NCBI GenBank assembly: GCA_937901285.1
Contig: CALCHI010000504.1
Coordinates: 1-22,246 of the forward strand
Direction of reading: 5' to 3'
DNA length: 22,246 nt
Source of the DNA: UBA8437 sp003445035
GTDB lineage: Bacteria; Planctomycetota; Planctomycetia; Planctomycetales; Planctomycetaceae
The notes under the pieces are model-generated. The model had not been told where the DNA came from, ran no database searches, and saw nothing but the letters and a program-made list of their open reading frames with translations. The first letter of the stretch is position 1; the number at the start of each line of letters is the position of its first letter. This document shows positions 14,614-22,246 of this stretch, piece after piece. The position numbers were made by a program, and so were the translations under genes.

Positions 14614-16384
14614 ATTGATCGCCATCGGCTCTTCGCCAGACCACCGCGCTTCGACCAGACTTGAGGCCGGGCGCGAACTCCGCATCGGACGGGGTGACCA
14701 AGTAGAGATGACAATCCCGTGGGACCCGCACCTGTCACGACATCACATCACCCTCGTCGCCGATGATGACGACATGGTCCAACTCGTCGCCCAACCGACA
14801 GCTCCGAATCCGGTGTTTTTGGCCGGCCAGCCTGTCCTCACCACCTCGTTGTCCGCTGGCGACTTCTTCGTCATCGGTCAAACCAGTTTTCACCTTGGAC
14901 ACGGCACCGATTCCCACTCGGCATCTGATCACCCGGAGGGAATCGAAGCGACACGCTTTGAACCAGGCCAACTTGAGCAGGTCCCTTTCCGAGACCCAGG
15001 CAAACGTCTCGAGGTCCTCACCCGTCTCCCGGAGTTGATTTGGGGAGCTCGCTCCGATGACGATCTCCACCACCGGTTGGCCGGCTTGCTATTGGCCGGG
15101 GTCACGCACGCCGACGCAGTGGCCATCGTCGAGGTTGCCAACGACGACACGGACACGCCCCCCATCTCCGTGCTTCACTGGGATCGACGACAAGAAACCG
15201 CCGGGCCCGTCAGGCCCAGCAGTCGCCTGGTCCGGAATGCGATTGGCGATTCGGCCCGCAGCATCCTGCACACTTGGGACACCGATCAGGCTGAAACGCC
15301 ATACACCGTCGTCAGCGAATTCAACTGGGCCTACTGCACGCCGATCCGAGATGTTCCGGGTGAACAAAGGGCCATTTATGTCGCGGGACGCGCTCCCGGC
15401 GCATCCGCCCAATCCGGCCGGCCAGTCCTGGAATCAGACGTGCGATACACCGAATTGATCGCCGAGGTGGTTGCAGCGATACGACGCGTCAATCGACTGG
15501 AACGACAACGATCCAGTTTTCGACAGTTTTTTGCTCCTCCGGTTCTCTCGGCTCTCGGCGACGACCCTGATACGTCACTGCTTAATCCACGTGAATGTGA
15601 TGTCACCGTGATGTTCTGCGACCTGCGGGATTTTTCACGGCACGCCGAGACGTCCTCCGATGATCTTATCGCACTTCTTGACAGAGTCAGCCGAATCATG
15701 GGCGTGATCACGACCCAGATCCACAAGTTCGGCGGCGTGACTGGGGATTTTCAGGGCGACGCCGCATTGGGTTTTTGGGGATGGCCGTTCCCGGGTGCGA
15801 CGGCCACCCAGGACGCCTGCCGTGCGGCCCTGGGGATCCGTGCAGAGCTTCAGAACGCCTCCACCGACCCCGATCATCCCCTCGCGGAGTTTTCACTGGG
15901 AATTGGTATCGCGCACGGGCGTGCTGTCGCCGGGAAGATCGGCACGTCTGACCAAGTCAAAGTCACGGTTTTCGGCCCCGTCGTCAATCTCGCCAGCCGC
16001 CTCGAGAGCCTGACCAGACAACTCCATGTCCCCATCCTGATGGATCAAGCCACCGCTGACCGGGTCAGAGATTCGCTCGGGGCTGACGAGGCACGGTTGC
16101 GACGCCTCGCTCGCGTGCTTCCCTACGGGTTCGAAACTCCTCACACCGTCAGTGAACTGCTTCCGCCACAGAGCCAGTGGCCCGAATTGACCGACGAACA
16201 TATCGCAAGATTCGAGGAGGGTGTCGACCACTTCCTGGCCGGCAGCTGGGAAGAGGCGTACGGATGCCTGCACGCGATGCCCGCCTCCGACAGGGCGCAG
16301 GACTTCCTCACCATGATGATCACTCAACACAACCGCATCGCACCGCCCGACTGGGACGGCATCGTCCGGCTGCCCGGAAAATGA
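14606..16384 (+). CDS. FHA-GAF-class III nucleotide cyclase
   Basis: The 592-residue product has three parts. An FHA domain (about 4-105) shows IGRG at 27-30 and LSRHH at 43-47, the phosphothreonine-binding residues. A GAF-like domain spans about 140-300. A class III adenylate/guanylate cyclase domain (about 330-480) has the metal aspartates in VMFCDLRDF (D339) and QGDAAL (D385) and the transition-state pair N461/R465 in VNLASRLE. The lysine normally found in the DKYIGD-type motif appears to be D381 in GDFQGD, so substrate choice is unclear. The C-terminal tail of about 110 residues resembles helical repeats. The GTG at 14606 overlaps the kinase stop by eight bases and follows AAGGGG, so the two are probably translated together; a TTG at 14588 is an alternative. 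No membrane segment is present. Confidence 0.88.
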   Translation: MLELIAIGSSPDHRASTRLEAGRELRIGRGDQVEMTIPWDPHLSRHHITLVADDDDMVQLVAQPTAPNPVFLAGQPVLTTSLSAGDFFVIGQTSFHLGHGTDSHSASDHPEGIEATRFEPGQLEQVPFRDPGKRLEVLTRLPELIWGARSDDDLHHRLAGLLLAGVTHADAVAIVEVANDDTDTPPISVLHWDRRQETAGPVRPSSRLVRNAIGDSARSILHTWDTDQAETPYTVVSEFNWAYCTPIRDVPGEQRAIYVAGRAPGASAQSGRPVLESDVRYTELIAEVVAAIRRVNRLERQRSSFRQFFAPPVLSALGDDPDTSLLNPRECDVTVMFCDLRDFSRHAETSSDDLIALLDRVSRIMGVITTQIHKFGGVTGDFQGDAALGFWGWPFPGATATQDACRAALGIRAELQNASTDPDHPLAEFSLGIGIAHGRAVAGKIGTSDQVKVTVFGPVVNLASRLESLTRQLHVPILMDQATADRVRDSLGADEARLRRLARVLPYGFETPHTVSELLPPQSQWPELTDEHIARFEEGVDHFLAGSWEEAYGCLHAMPASDRAQDFLTMMITQHNRIAPPDWDGIVRLPGK

Positions 16385-16442
16385 TCCTCTGGCCGGGGCT
16401 GGCCCTTTGTCGACTCTCCCATGAAAACCGGTTCCGATGGCT

Positions 16443-16471
16443 TTGTTCTCCGACGGTTTCAACGGTAGAAT
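16443..16471 (+). promoter_or_regulatory. Weak promoter candidate before the two-CxxC protein gene
   Basis: TTGTTC (16443-16448) and TAGAAT (16466-16471, five of six matches) are separated by 17 bases and lie 33 bases upstream of the ATG at 16505. The minus-35 match is poor. It would let the small gene be expressed separately from the cyclase gene. Confidence 0.3.
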
Positions 16472-16504
16472 CGTCGATTATCTGAAGCCGCTCGGCATCA
16501 TCTC

Positions 16505-16804
16505 ATGCGTCATTTTTCGTGCGACATCTGTGGGGATTCGATTCACGACGAACACTTCGTCGTGAAGATCGAACTCTTTGCCGCTTTCGACCCAGATGAA
16601 CTTCACGAAACCGATTTCGAAACCGATCACCTGGCCCTGATCACCGAAGAAGTCGCGGCGATCGAGAGCGGCCAGGTCGAGGCTCCACGAGAGAACGGCG
16701 TTCAAAGGCTCCGTTTCGATCTCTGTGAAGGCTGCCGCGGACGTTTTCTTGACGACCCGTTGGGCCGAGACGCCCTGGGCCGCGTCAACTACAGCGAGAA
16801 TTGA
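16505..16804 (+). CDS. Small two-CxxC (putative zinc-binding) protein of unknown function
   Basis: This 99-residue protein has CDIC at C6/C9 and CEGC at C74/C77, spacing that suggests one zinc site joining the two ends of the chain. The middle is acidic (several Asp/Glu-rich stretches around residues 29-60) and has no recognisable fold. The C-terminus, GRDALGRVNYSEN, is polar. No signal peptide or membrane segment is seen. The gene lies 120 bases after the cyclase gene on the same strand, and its last 20 bases overlap tail-to-tail with the phosphatase gene on the other strand. The ribosome site before ATG 16505 is weak. The paired CxxC motifs at the ends and the intact frame make it likely to be real; its function is unknown. 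Confidence 0.72.
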   Translation: MRHFSCDICGDSIHDEHFVVKIELFAAFDPDELHETDFETDHLALITEEVAAIESGQVEAPRENGVQRLRFDLCEGCRGRFLDDPLGRDALGRVNYSEN

Positions 16805-18431
16805 CCGCTGCGGCGGTCGCGGATGCACTCGCTTCACGAGGTCGAAGTTGGCGATGGTGGGGTCCACGCGCAGTGGATTTGTGCTCCATACGCAACAACA
16901 GCAAGGTGGTGTCATCCTTTGCACTGCCGTCGCCATGCTCCTGGCATGAGTCCCAGATCGTTCGCATCACCTTCTCGATCGATTCGGTGGGTTCACTCAC
17001 CTCCAAAGCCTCAATCACACCCTTCGTACCGAACAATTCGTGCTCGCTGTTCATGGCCTCAAGGACACCATCGGAAAACAACGCAACCACATCGTTTCCA
17101 CGCAACGGAAACTCACTCGACGAATAGGTCGCATCAGAGGAAATCCCCATCGGCATCCCGTGAGTCTCCAACTCTTGACACTGCCCCTGCCGAAGAACGA
17201 TTGGCAAAGGGTGCCCGGCATTGCAGTATTCGAAACTCATTTTTGCGGCGTCAATCACGCCCACGAGGCACGTCATGAATTGGTGTCCGGGAGTGACCCG
17301 GCAAAGAGCACGATTGATGCGTGTGACCATCCGGGCGGGTGACAGATTCGCCACGTCGCCGTCGTCGAGCACCGCACTCATCGCGCTGCGGACGGCAGTC
17401 ATAACGAAGGCCGCCTGCACACTGTGGCCACACGCGTCGCCCACAGCCACCAGCGTTCGTCCATCGTCAAGGGGCATCATCTCGCACAAATCGCCGCCAA
17501 CCTCGTAACGGCTGCGACACCGTCCGACTGCATCAAATCCGGTTCCCGGAGGCAGGATCCCCAGACGTTCCCCCGAGTGGTATTCGGACAGCCCTTTCAA
17601 CTCTCTGGCCACACGGTCGTCCACCCGGCTCTCCTGCTCCACCGCGAGCCGTTCGAGCAACACCCCGACCTGTCCTGCCACAGCCCGCAACACCTCCAGT
17701 TGAAAACGGGCCATTCGCCCTTGTCGGCGAGTCGCGGCCCATATGGTTCCCAACGGACCGTCGTGACCCAACACGGCCACACAAGCCGCCGAAGCTGTTC
17801 GCTCCGGCAGCCAGCGTGGAGCCTCTGTGCGACCGTCAACACCAACGTTGATGAGGACCTGTTCCTCCGAAAAGGCCCGAACATCCCAGGGCGACACATC
17901 GACGGGCCTGGCGGAGGAACAACTCAGTTTTGACGGCGCGGAGGCGAACGCTTCGCCCGTCATGGAGAGACTCCGCTGTTCGACATCAACGAGGTGCACG
18001 CTGACATTTTCGACATCCGCCAGTTTCAATGCCCCCTCCAACAACACCTGCATCGCAGCTGGACCATCGGACGCGGACGTCATGGCCCGAGCCATTTCGG
18101 CCAGCGTGATCATCTCCGCCTGGTGCTTCTGGTGGTCGCGCCACGACCCGCCCACCTGCTGAATCATCTCCACCAGGAGGCGTGTTGCCGAACTCGCGCG
18201 TCGTCGTGTCTCGTCGTCCACGGACGTCGGCAGCAACAGTTCAATGACCCCAACCCGGCGGTCAAAGTCCTCGCCTGGTCCTGTTGGCGCAGGGGCAGCG
18301 GTCTCCTGGTGAGTCCCTCTCACCAAGCGAACGGTCCAACCGGTTGCCCGGCTGAATTTTTGGCACAATTGCGCAACCCAATCGCGGTAGCCCGCAACAA
18401 GATCGGCGGATGTTTCGTCCGCCGTGTACAT
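16785..18431 (-). CDS. GAF-SpoIIE (PP2C-type, RsbU-like) serine phosphatase
   Basis: The 548-residue product has a poorly defined N-terminal region, a GAF-like sensor (about 120-280), a short linker helix and a C-terminal SpoIIE/PP2C phosphatase (about 300-515). The phosphatase keeps the metal aspartates: VGGD at 312-314, VGDACGH, FSDGVLEAMN and KDDTT at 505-507, with the family signature NAGHP between them. SpoIIE-type phosphatases dephosphorylate anti-sigma-factor antagonists or other phosphoserine proteins. The ATG at 18431 is strongly favoured by AGGAGG (18438-18443) with six bases of spacing, although the frame is open to 18527. The last 35 or so residues are a basic, low-complexity tail. 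It lies downstream of the symporter gene and points towards the kinase-cyclase genes, so it may oppose that kinase; no direct evidence links them. Confidence 0.9.
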   Translation of the reverse strand: MYTADETSADLVAGYRDWVAQLCQKFSRATGWTVRLVRGTHQETAAPAPTGPGEDFDRRVGVIELLLPTSVDDETRRRASSATRLLVEMIQQVGGSWRDHQKHQAEMITLAEMARAMTSASDGPAAMQVLLEGALKLADVENVSVHLVDVEQRSLSMTGEAFASAPSKLSCSSARPVDVSPWDVRAFSEEQVLINVGVDGRTEAPRWLPERTASAACVAVLGHDGPLGTIWAATRRQGRMARFQLEVLRAVAGQVGVLLERLAVEQESRVDDRVARELKGLSEYHSGERLGILPPGTGFDAVGRCRSRYEVGGDLCEMMPLDDGRTLVAVGDACGHSVQAAFVMTAVRSAMSAVLDDGDVANLSPARMVTRINRALCRVTPGHQFMTCLVGVIDAAKMSFEYCNAGHPLPIVLRQGQCQELETHGMPMGISSDATYSSSEFPLRGNDVVALFSDGVLEAMNSEHELFGTKGVIEALEVSEPTESIEKVMRTIWDSCQEHGDGSAKDDTTLLLLRMEHKSTARGPHHRQLRPREASASATAAAVNSRCS

Positions 18432-18602
18432 CGGAATCCTCCTCGTGGAACCACCCACCCCTCGCTTCACGAACGATGGCTCCACAGCCGGCGCCTGCAC
18501 CGGTATCGCTTTGAGTACATCGGCCAATACCGATACGTCAGCGGAGGACTCCCGTCACAAGACCAATTGTCCGGGATTTGGCGGCGACGACGATTGGAGC
18601 CG

Positions 18603-20162
18603 TCAATCCGAATTGGCCGGTTTCGCGTTCTGAAAACGGGCCACCACTGCACAACCGCACGCGTCGCTCCAGACATTGACCGACGTTCGGCACATATCCA
18701 ACACGCGGTCGACTGCCAGGATCAATCCCTGGGATTCCAGCGGCAAGCCCACTGCCTGCAATACGATCGCCATCATCACCAGTCCCGCATGGGGGATTCC
18801 GGCCGCCCCCACGCTGGCCAATAGTGCGGTCACGGCAACCAGGACCTGGTCATCAAATCCCAATGGCACATCGCTCGTTGCCTGAGCAATAAACAACACG
18901 GCAATCGCCTCATAAAGCGCCGTGCCATCCATGTTGATCGTCGCTCCCAAAGGGAGCACGAATGCGCCCACACGTCGAGACACGCCGGCCCGATCCTCAA
19001 CTGATGACATCGTCAACGGCAATGTGCCGTTTGAAGACGCCGTCGAAAACGCTGTCAGCAGTGCTGGGGCCAGCGCCCTGGCGTAATCCCACGGATCCCG
19101 TTTGGCGACAAACTTCAGGATCAGCGGAAGAATGATGACCGCGTGAACCACGAGAGCCAGGAACACTGTCAACATGTACAAGCCCAGGGTCAGGAACACA
19201 TCGCTCCCCTGAGACACCGTCGCCGACAACATGAAGGCCGCGACACCGATCGGGGCCAGGCGAATCACCCACTGGGTCATCGCCATCATCACCTCAAACG
19301 CTTCCTCGAAGAATCCCACCACGATTTGCCCGGCCTGCCCTTTCACCCGGCCCAGGAACACGCCGAAGAGGATGCTGAAAGAGATGATGGAAAGGAATTC
19401 TCCGTTGGCCACTGCCCCCATCGGATTTGTCGGGATCAGTTTCGAAACGAGCCCGTCAAAAATGCCTCCCAGAGACTCTCCTTCACCACCGACCGCACCA
19501 CCAGACGCACCCGGCAATTCGGCCCCCACGCCTGGTGCGATCAGGTTGACCAGTACCAACCCGGTCGTGATCGCCAGCAGACTGGTCGAGAAGTAGTAAA
19601 CCAATGTGGACCCGAACAGTCCCTTCAATTGGCCACGTCCTCCCAGGCCGGCGACCGCCGAAACCAACGACGTGGCGATCAGCGGCACGGTGACCATTTT
19701 CAACAATCTCAAGAACAACGCCCCGATCCATCGGGAGATCTCATCCAACCACCTGCCAGCACTGTCCTCGTATCTCTCAAACGCCGTGGCGAGCCATCGA
19801 TGGTCTCGCTTCACCGCCGCACTCTCCCCGAGAGTCATTCGCGTGATCATCGTCACGGGCTGATCATCGACCGCGTAGATTCGGGAATAGACCGCCTCGA
19901 CCCCATCGGGTTCGAAACGAAATCGCACCTTCCGCTGGCTGACAGCCCCCTCCCGGGCTGCCTCAAGCCGCGGATCGGACTTCACAGACACGGCCAGCGA
20001 TGCTTGGCCAGGCCGCGTCTCATCGATTTCCTCGAGTCCCCCTTCGGGGCCCTGACGGAACCGCGCATCCGCGAGCATCGAAGCCCCGGGATTGGCAAAT
20101 AAACCGATCGCCGCTCCGGCCACCGTCGCTGCCAGAATCTGGTAGTGCAACGGCCAACGCAT
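18603..20162 (-). CDS. Dicarboxylate/amino acid:cation symporter (DAACS, GltP-like) with large insertion
   Basis: The 519-residue inner-membrane protein belongs to the glutamate/aspartate transporter family. Family hallmarks are present: first re-entrant loop SSNGTLP (near 375), NMDGTALYE (near 409), and the last helix DMCRTSVNVWSDA, which keeps the aspartates, the Arg that binds an acidic side chain, and the Asn for sodium and substrate. This favours aspartate or glutamate over neutral amino acids. The unusual part is residues about 24-135, a soluble segment between the first helix and the second (LFLRLLKMVTVPLIATSLV), where other members have a short loop. The ATG at 20162 has GGAGGA eight bases upstream; a GTG at 20165 is possible. 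It follows the oxidoreductase gene by 21 bases, so they are probably cotranscribed, and the phosphatase gene follows after 171 bases. Confidence 0.92.
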   Translation of the reverse strand: MRWPLHYQILAATVAGAAIGLFANPGASMLADARFRQGPEGGLEEIDETRPGQASLAVSVKSDPRLEAAREGAVSQRKVRFRFEPDGVEAVYSRIYAVDDQPVTMITRMTLGESAAVKRDHRWLATAFERYEDSAGRWLDEISRWIGALFLRLLKMVTVPLIATSLVSAVAGLGGRGQLKGLFGSTLVYYFSTSLLAITTGLVLVNLIAPGVGAELPGASGGAVGGEGESLGGIFDGLVSKLIPTNPMGAVANGEFLSIISFSILFGVFLGRVKGQAGQIVVGFFEEAFEVMMAMTQWVIRLAPIGVAAFMLSATVSQGSDVFLTLGLYMLTVFLALVVHAVIILPLILKFVAKRDPWDYARALAPALLTAFSTASSNGTLPLTMSSVEDRAGVSRRVGAFVLPLGATINMDGTALYEAIAVLFIAQATSDVPLGFDDQVLVAVTALLASVGAAGIPHAGLVMMAIVLQAVGLPLESQGLILAVDRVLDMCRTSVNVWSDACGCAVVARFQNAKPANSD

Positions 20163-20183
20163 CACACCATTCCTCCGATCACG

Positions 20184-21383
20184 TTATCGCCTCGCCCCGT
20201 CGTAAGACAGCGGCAGAGACTCCCCACCCTGGGCGCTGCTTGCCACGCACTGCTGGATGAAGAACATCCCCTCGGCCCCATCGTACACATTCGGGTAAAC
20301 CGTATCTTTGGACTCAAATGATCCTCCGGTCAGTCGTTCCACCATGGCGTCGTAGGCGGATCGGTACACGTTGGCAAACGCCTCGAGAAACGCTTCGGGA
20401 TGCCCGGACGGCAGGCGACACGCGGCAGCTCCCGGCTCGTTCATGTGAGCGGCGTTCGGATCACGTGTGTACAACTGATGCGGGCGCCCGTTGTGGCGCA
20501 CCATCATCTTGTTCGGCTCTTCCTGCGACCAGGACAGGGACCCCTCGGTTCCGTCGATCTCAATCCGCAGGTCGTTTTCTCGACCATGCGAGATCTGGCT
20601 GACGGTGACCGTCCCCATCGCTCCGTTCCCGAAGCGAATCACCGCGTGACCGTAGTCGTCCAACTCGCGACCCTCCGCGAAAATCCGCAGATCGGCGATT
20701 ACTGACTCGGGCATCAATCCGGACATGTAACGCGCCAGGTTGAATGCGTGCGTGCCAATATCCCCGAAAGCCCCCGCGGCACCCGATTTTTCTGGGTCAG
20801 TCCGCCAGGCCGACTGCTTCTGTCCTTCAAGCTCAATTCGCGTCCGCAACCATCCTTGCAAGTACTGAGAACGAATGGCCTGGATTTCACCGAGTTCATT
20901 TGCCGCGATCATCTCTCTCGCCTGCCGTACCATTGGGTACCCGGTGTAGTTGTGCGTCACAGCAAACACCGCACCGGATTCCTCCACCGCTTTCCGCAGT
21001 GATTCGGCCTGCTCCATGTCGAACGTCATGGGTTTGTCACAGATGACGTTAAAACCGGCCTGGAGGGCCAGGTGAGCGATTTCGAAGTGCGTGTGATTCG
21101 GCGTGGCGATGCTGATGAAATCCACCCGTTCATCGTCACCTCGGGCGGCCTCGCCGTCGACCAGTTCCTGGTAAGACCCGTACGCCCGCTCGGGAGCAAT
21201 GTCGTAAGACGGGGCCGAAGCCCTGGCTCGTTCCGGGTCGGAAGACAGCGCGCCGGCAACCAGTTCGGCGCGATTGTCGAGAACTGCGGCCGTCGCGTGC
21301 ACGCGACCAATGAACGCTCCCTGACCGCCACCGACCAGGGCCATCCTCAACTTCCGGCCCAAGGCCCCGTTTGTCGTTTCCAT
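20184..21383 (-). CDS. Gfo/Idh/MocA-family NAD(P)-dependent oxidoreductase
   Basis: The 399-residue product has an N-terminal Rossmann domain with ALVGGGQGAFIG (about 15-26) and the downstream SIATPNHTH. The CDKPMTF piece takes the place of the family EKP motif, whose lysine is catalytic. The C-terminal alpha/beta domain contains GAFGDIGTHAFNL, with the conserved Asp and His. These enzymes oxidise or reduce sugars, inositols and similar polyols; the substrate cannot be told from the sequence. Planctomycetes carry many paralogues. No signal peptide is present, so it is cytoplasmic. The ATG at 21383 follows AGGAG at nine bases of spacing; the open frame upstream to 21518 lacks a good ribosome site and conserved content. 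The gene is the first of a probable operon with the symporter gene. Confidence 0.92.
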   Translation of the reverse strand: METTNGALGRKLRMALVGGGQGAFIGRVHATAAVLDNRAELVAGALSSDPERARASAPSYDIAPERAYGSYQELVDGEAARGDDERVDFISIATPNHTHFEIAHLALQAGFNVICDKPMTFDMEQAESLRKAVEESGAVFAVTHNYTGYPMVRQAREMIAANELGEIQAIRSQYLQGWLRTRIELEGQKQSAWRTDPEKSGAAGAFGDIGTHAFNLARYMSGLMPESVIADLRIFAEGRELDDYGHAVIRFGNGAMGTVTVSQISHGRENDLRIEIDGTEGSLSWSQEEPNKMMVRHNGRPHQLYTRDPNAAHMNEPGAAACRLPSGHPEAFLEAFANVYRSAYDAMVERLTGGSFESKDTVYPNVYDGAEGMFFIQQCVASSAQGGESLPLSYDGARR

Positions 21384-21612
21384 TGCGACCCACTCCTGTT
21401 CTCCGACCCCACGGACGGATGTGGTTGTGTCAATCGCCCAAGAGACTACAACTCGGCCCGGTCGATTACAACGTACGCACAAATCCCGCCGGTGAACCTG
21501 ATCTGGCCGTCTCGACACAAACCGGGTAAACTCGCGCTGTGCGGTCCGGGCGGGTACGAATACGTTGTTTCGGCTTGCTGATGACCGTCTATCAAGATCA
21601 GGAGTGGAGACG

Positions 21613-22128
21613 ATGGTGAACCGTCTGCTGAAGCCTGTGGCGTCCCGCTTGGGCTGGCTCGTCTTGGGAATCGCGATCGGCGGCGGCGTGAGTTGGGCCT
21701 GGCCCAGTCAGACCGCCGTGGCATTTTCGAGTGACCGCAACGACAAGTTTGCCGTGACAACGGCCATGACTGGCCCCACCTCCGAGGCGGTCTTCGTGCT
21801 CGATTTCCTCACCGGGCAGATTCGCGGCTTTTCACTCAATCGTACTGCCAATCAGTACATGTGGATTTATTCGCGATCCATCGCACAGGACTTCGGTGTC
21901 GACCCCAACAAGCCGGCCCGTTACGCGATGATCAGCGGCTTGGCCCAGCCTCAAGGTCGCGGTGGTGCGGCCTATGCTCCCAGTTACATCTACGTTGCAG
22001 AGTTGTCGACCGGGCGTGTCCAACCTTACGCAATCCCGTTCCGCAACCAGCGAGGCAGCACACCCACTCAACTCATTCCGGTCCCCGGCCTCCAGTTCGC
22101 CTTTGCCGAGCCACGAGAAACCGAGTAA
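21613..22128 (+). CDS. Small exported or membrane-anchored protein of unknown function
   Basis: The 171-residue product starts at ATG 21613 behind GGAG (21601-21604). A basic start (NRLLKPVASR) leads to a hydrophobic helix at about 13-31, and AVA at 35-37 could be a signal-peptidase site, so the rest is probably outside the cytoplasm. The mature part has regular hydrophobic strands (AVFVLDFLTGQIRGFSL, then YIYVAELSTGRVQPYAIPF), suggesting a small beta-rich fold with two related segments. I do not recognise a named family. Its upstream region of 229 bases is shared with the divergent oxidoreductase gene; no strong promoter stands out there. No partner gene is visible before the window ends. 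Confidence 0.75.
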   Translation: MVNRLLKPVASRLGWLVLGIAIGGGVSWAWPSQTAVAFSSDRNDKFAVTTAMTGPTSEAVFVLDFLTGQIRGFSLNRTANQYMWIYSRSIAQDFGVDPNKPARYAMISGLAQPQGRGGAAYAPSYIYVAELSTGRVQPYAIPFRNQRGSTPTQLIPVPGLQFAFAEPRETE

Positions 22129-22135
22129 ACGGTCC

Positions 22136-22147
22136 GTCGTCGACGAC
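22136..22147. repeat. 12-bp perfect palindrome after the last gene
   Basis: GTCGTCGACGAC is self-complementary and lies eight bases past the stop codon at 22128. It has no loop and no U-run, so it is not a convincing terminator; it could be an operator-like site or chance in GC-rich DNA. Nothing else is recognisable in the 118 bases to the right edge. Confidence 0.3.
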
Positions 22148-22246
22148 TCACCGTGTCGGCCTGCATGCGACACGAACGCCGCATCATCAGCGACGGCCCT
22201 GACTCAAGCGTTGGTGGGCCCCGTCGGCGGGCGGGCCGCCACCCGG

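Noticed and set aside
16385..16415. GGCC-loop-GGCC followed by CTTT after the cyclase gene
   Set aside because: The stem is four base pairs and there is no U-run, so it does not support an intrinsic terminator.
19143..20102. 319-codon plus-strand open frame
   Set aside because: It is antisense to the symporter gene, with a His/Gln/Arg-rich product and no domain.
22204..22246. Possible tail of a minus-strand gene entering from the right edge
   Set aside because: One minus frame ends in TGA at 22206-22204 after 13 codons, but this is too short to distinguish from chance.

Overview
The window looks like chromosomal DNA from a planctomycete. The base composition is GC-rich, genes are densely packed on both strands, and several families typical of that phylum occur together: membrane Ser/Thr kinases with a Cache-type sensor, an FHA-coupled class III cyclase, a GAF-SpoIIE phosphatase, a tandem DUF1080 lipoprotein, a Gfo/Idh/MocA oxidoreductase, and small conserved proteins of unknown function. 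The phylum call is inference from gene content; the window has no rRNA or other taxonomic marker. I see no insertion sequence, prophage, CRISPR array, tRNA or rRNA.

Layout. (1) 1-640, minus: N-terminal part of a divergent protein kinase cut by the window edge. (2) 849-5843, plus: CBS-pair protein, korA, korB, a zinc-ribbon plus CBS-pair protein, and an unrecognised two-part alpha/beta protein. The two CBS proteins resemble each other and bracket the 2-oxoglutarate:ferredoxin oxidoreductase genes. (3) 12147-5880, minus: gyrA, rmlB, prfB (RF2, with its programmed +1 frameshift) and a tandem DUF1080 lipoprotein. A TATAAT promoter candidate lies in front of prfB. (4) 12472-16384, plus: a transmembrane Ser/Thr kinase with an extracytoplasmic sensor, overlapping by 8 bases an FHA-GAF-cyclase gene; a 99-residue two-CxxC protein follows. 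(5) 21383-16785, minus: Gfo/Idh/MocA oxidoreductase, an acidic-amino-acid type DAACS symporter with a large insertion, and a GAF-SpoIIE (RsbU-like) phosphatase. (6) 21613-22128, plus: a small exported protein of unknown function.

How the genes may work together. The central region combines a sensor kinase, a phosphothreonine-reading FHA cyclase and, converging from the other side, a PP2C-type phosphatase. That would make a phosphorylation-to-cyclic-nucleotide relay; the wiring is inferred from order and overlap only. The cyclase keeps its metal and transition-state residues, but the purine-selecting lysine position appears to be aspartate, so its product is uncertain. The KorAB cluster may be controlled by adenylate-sensing CBS proteins. 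The gyrA-rmlB-prfB segment is housekeeping.
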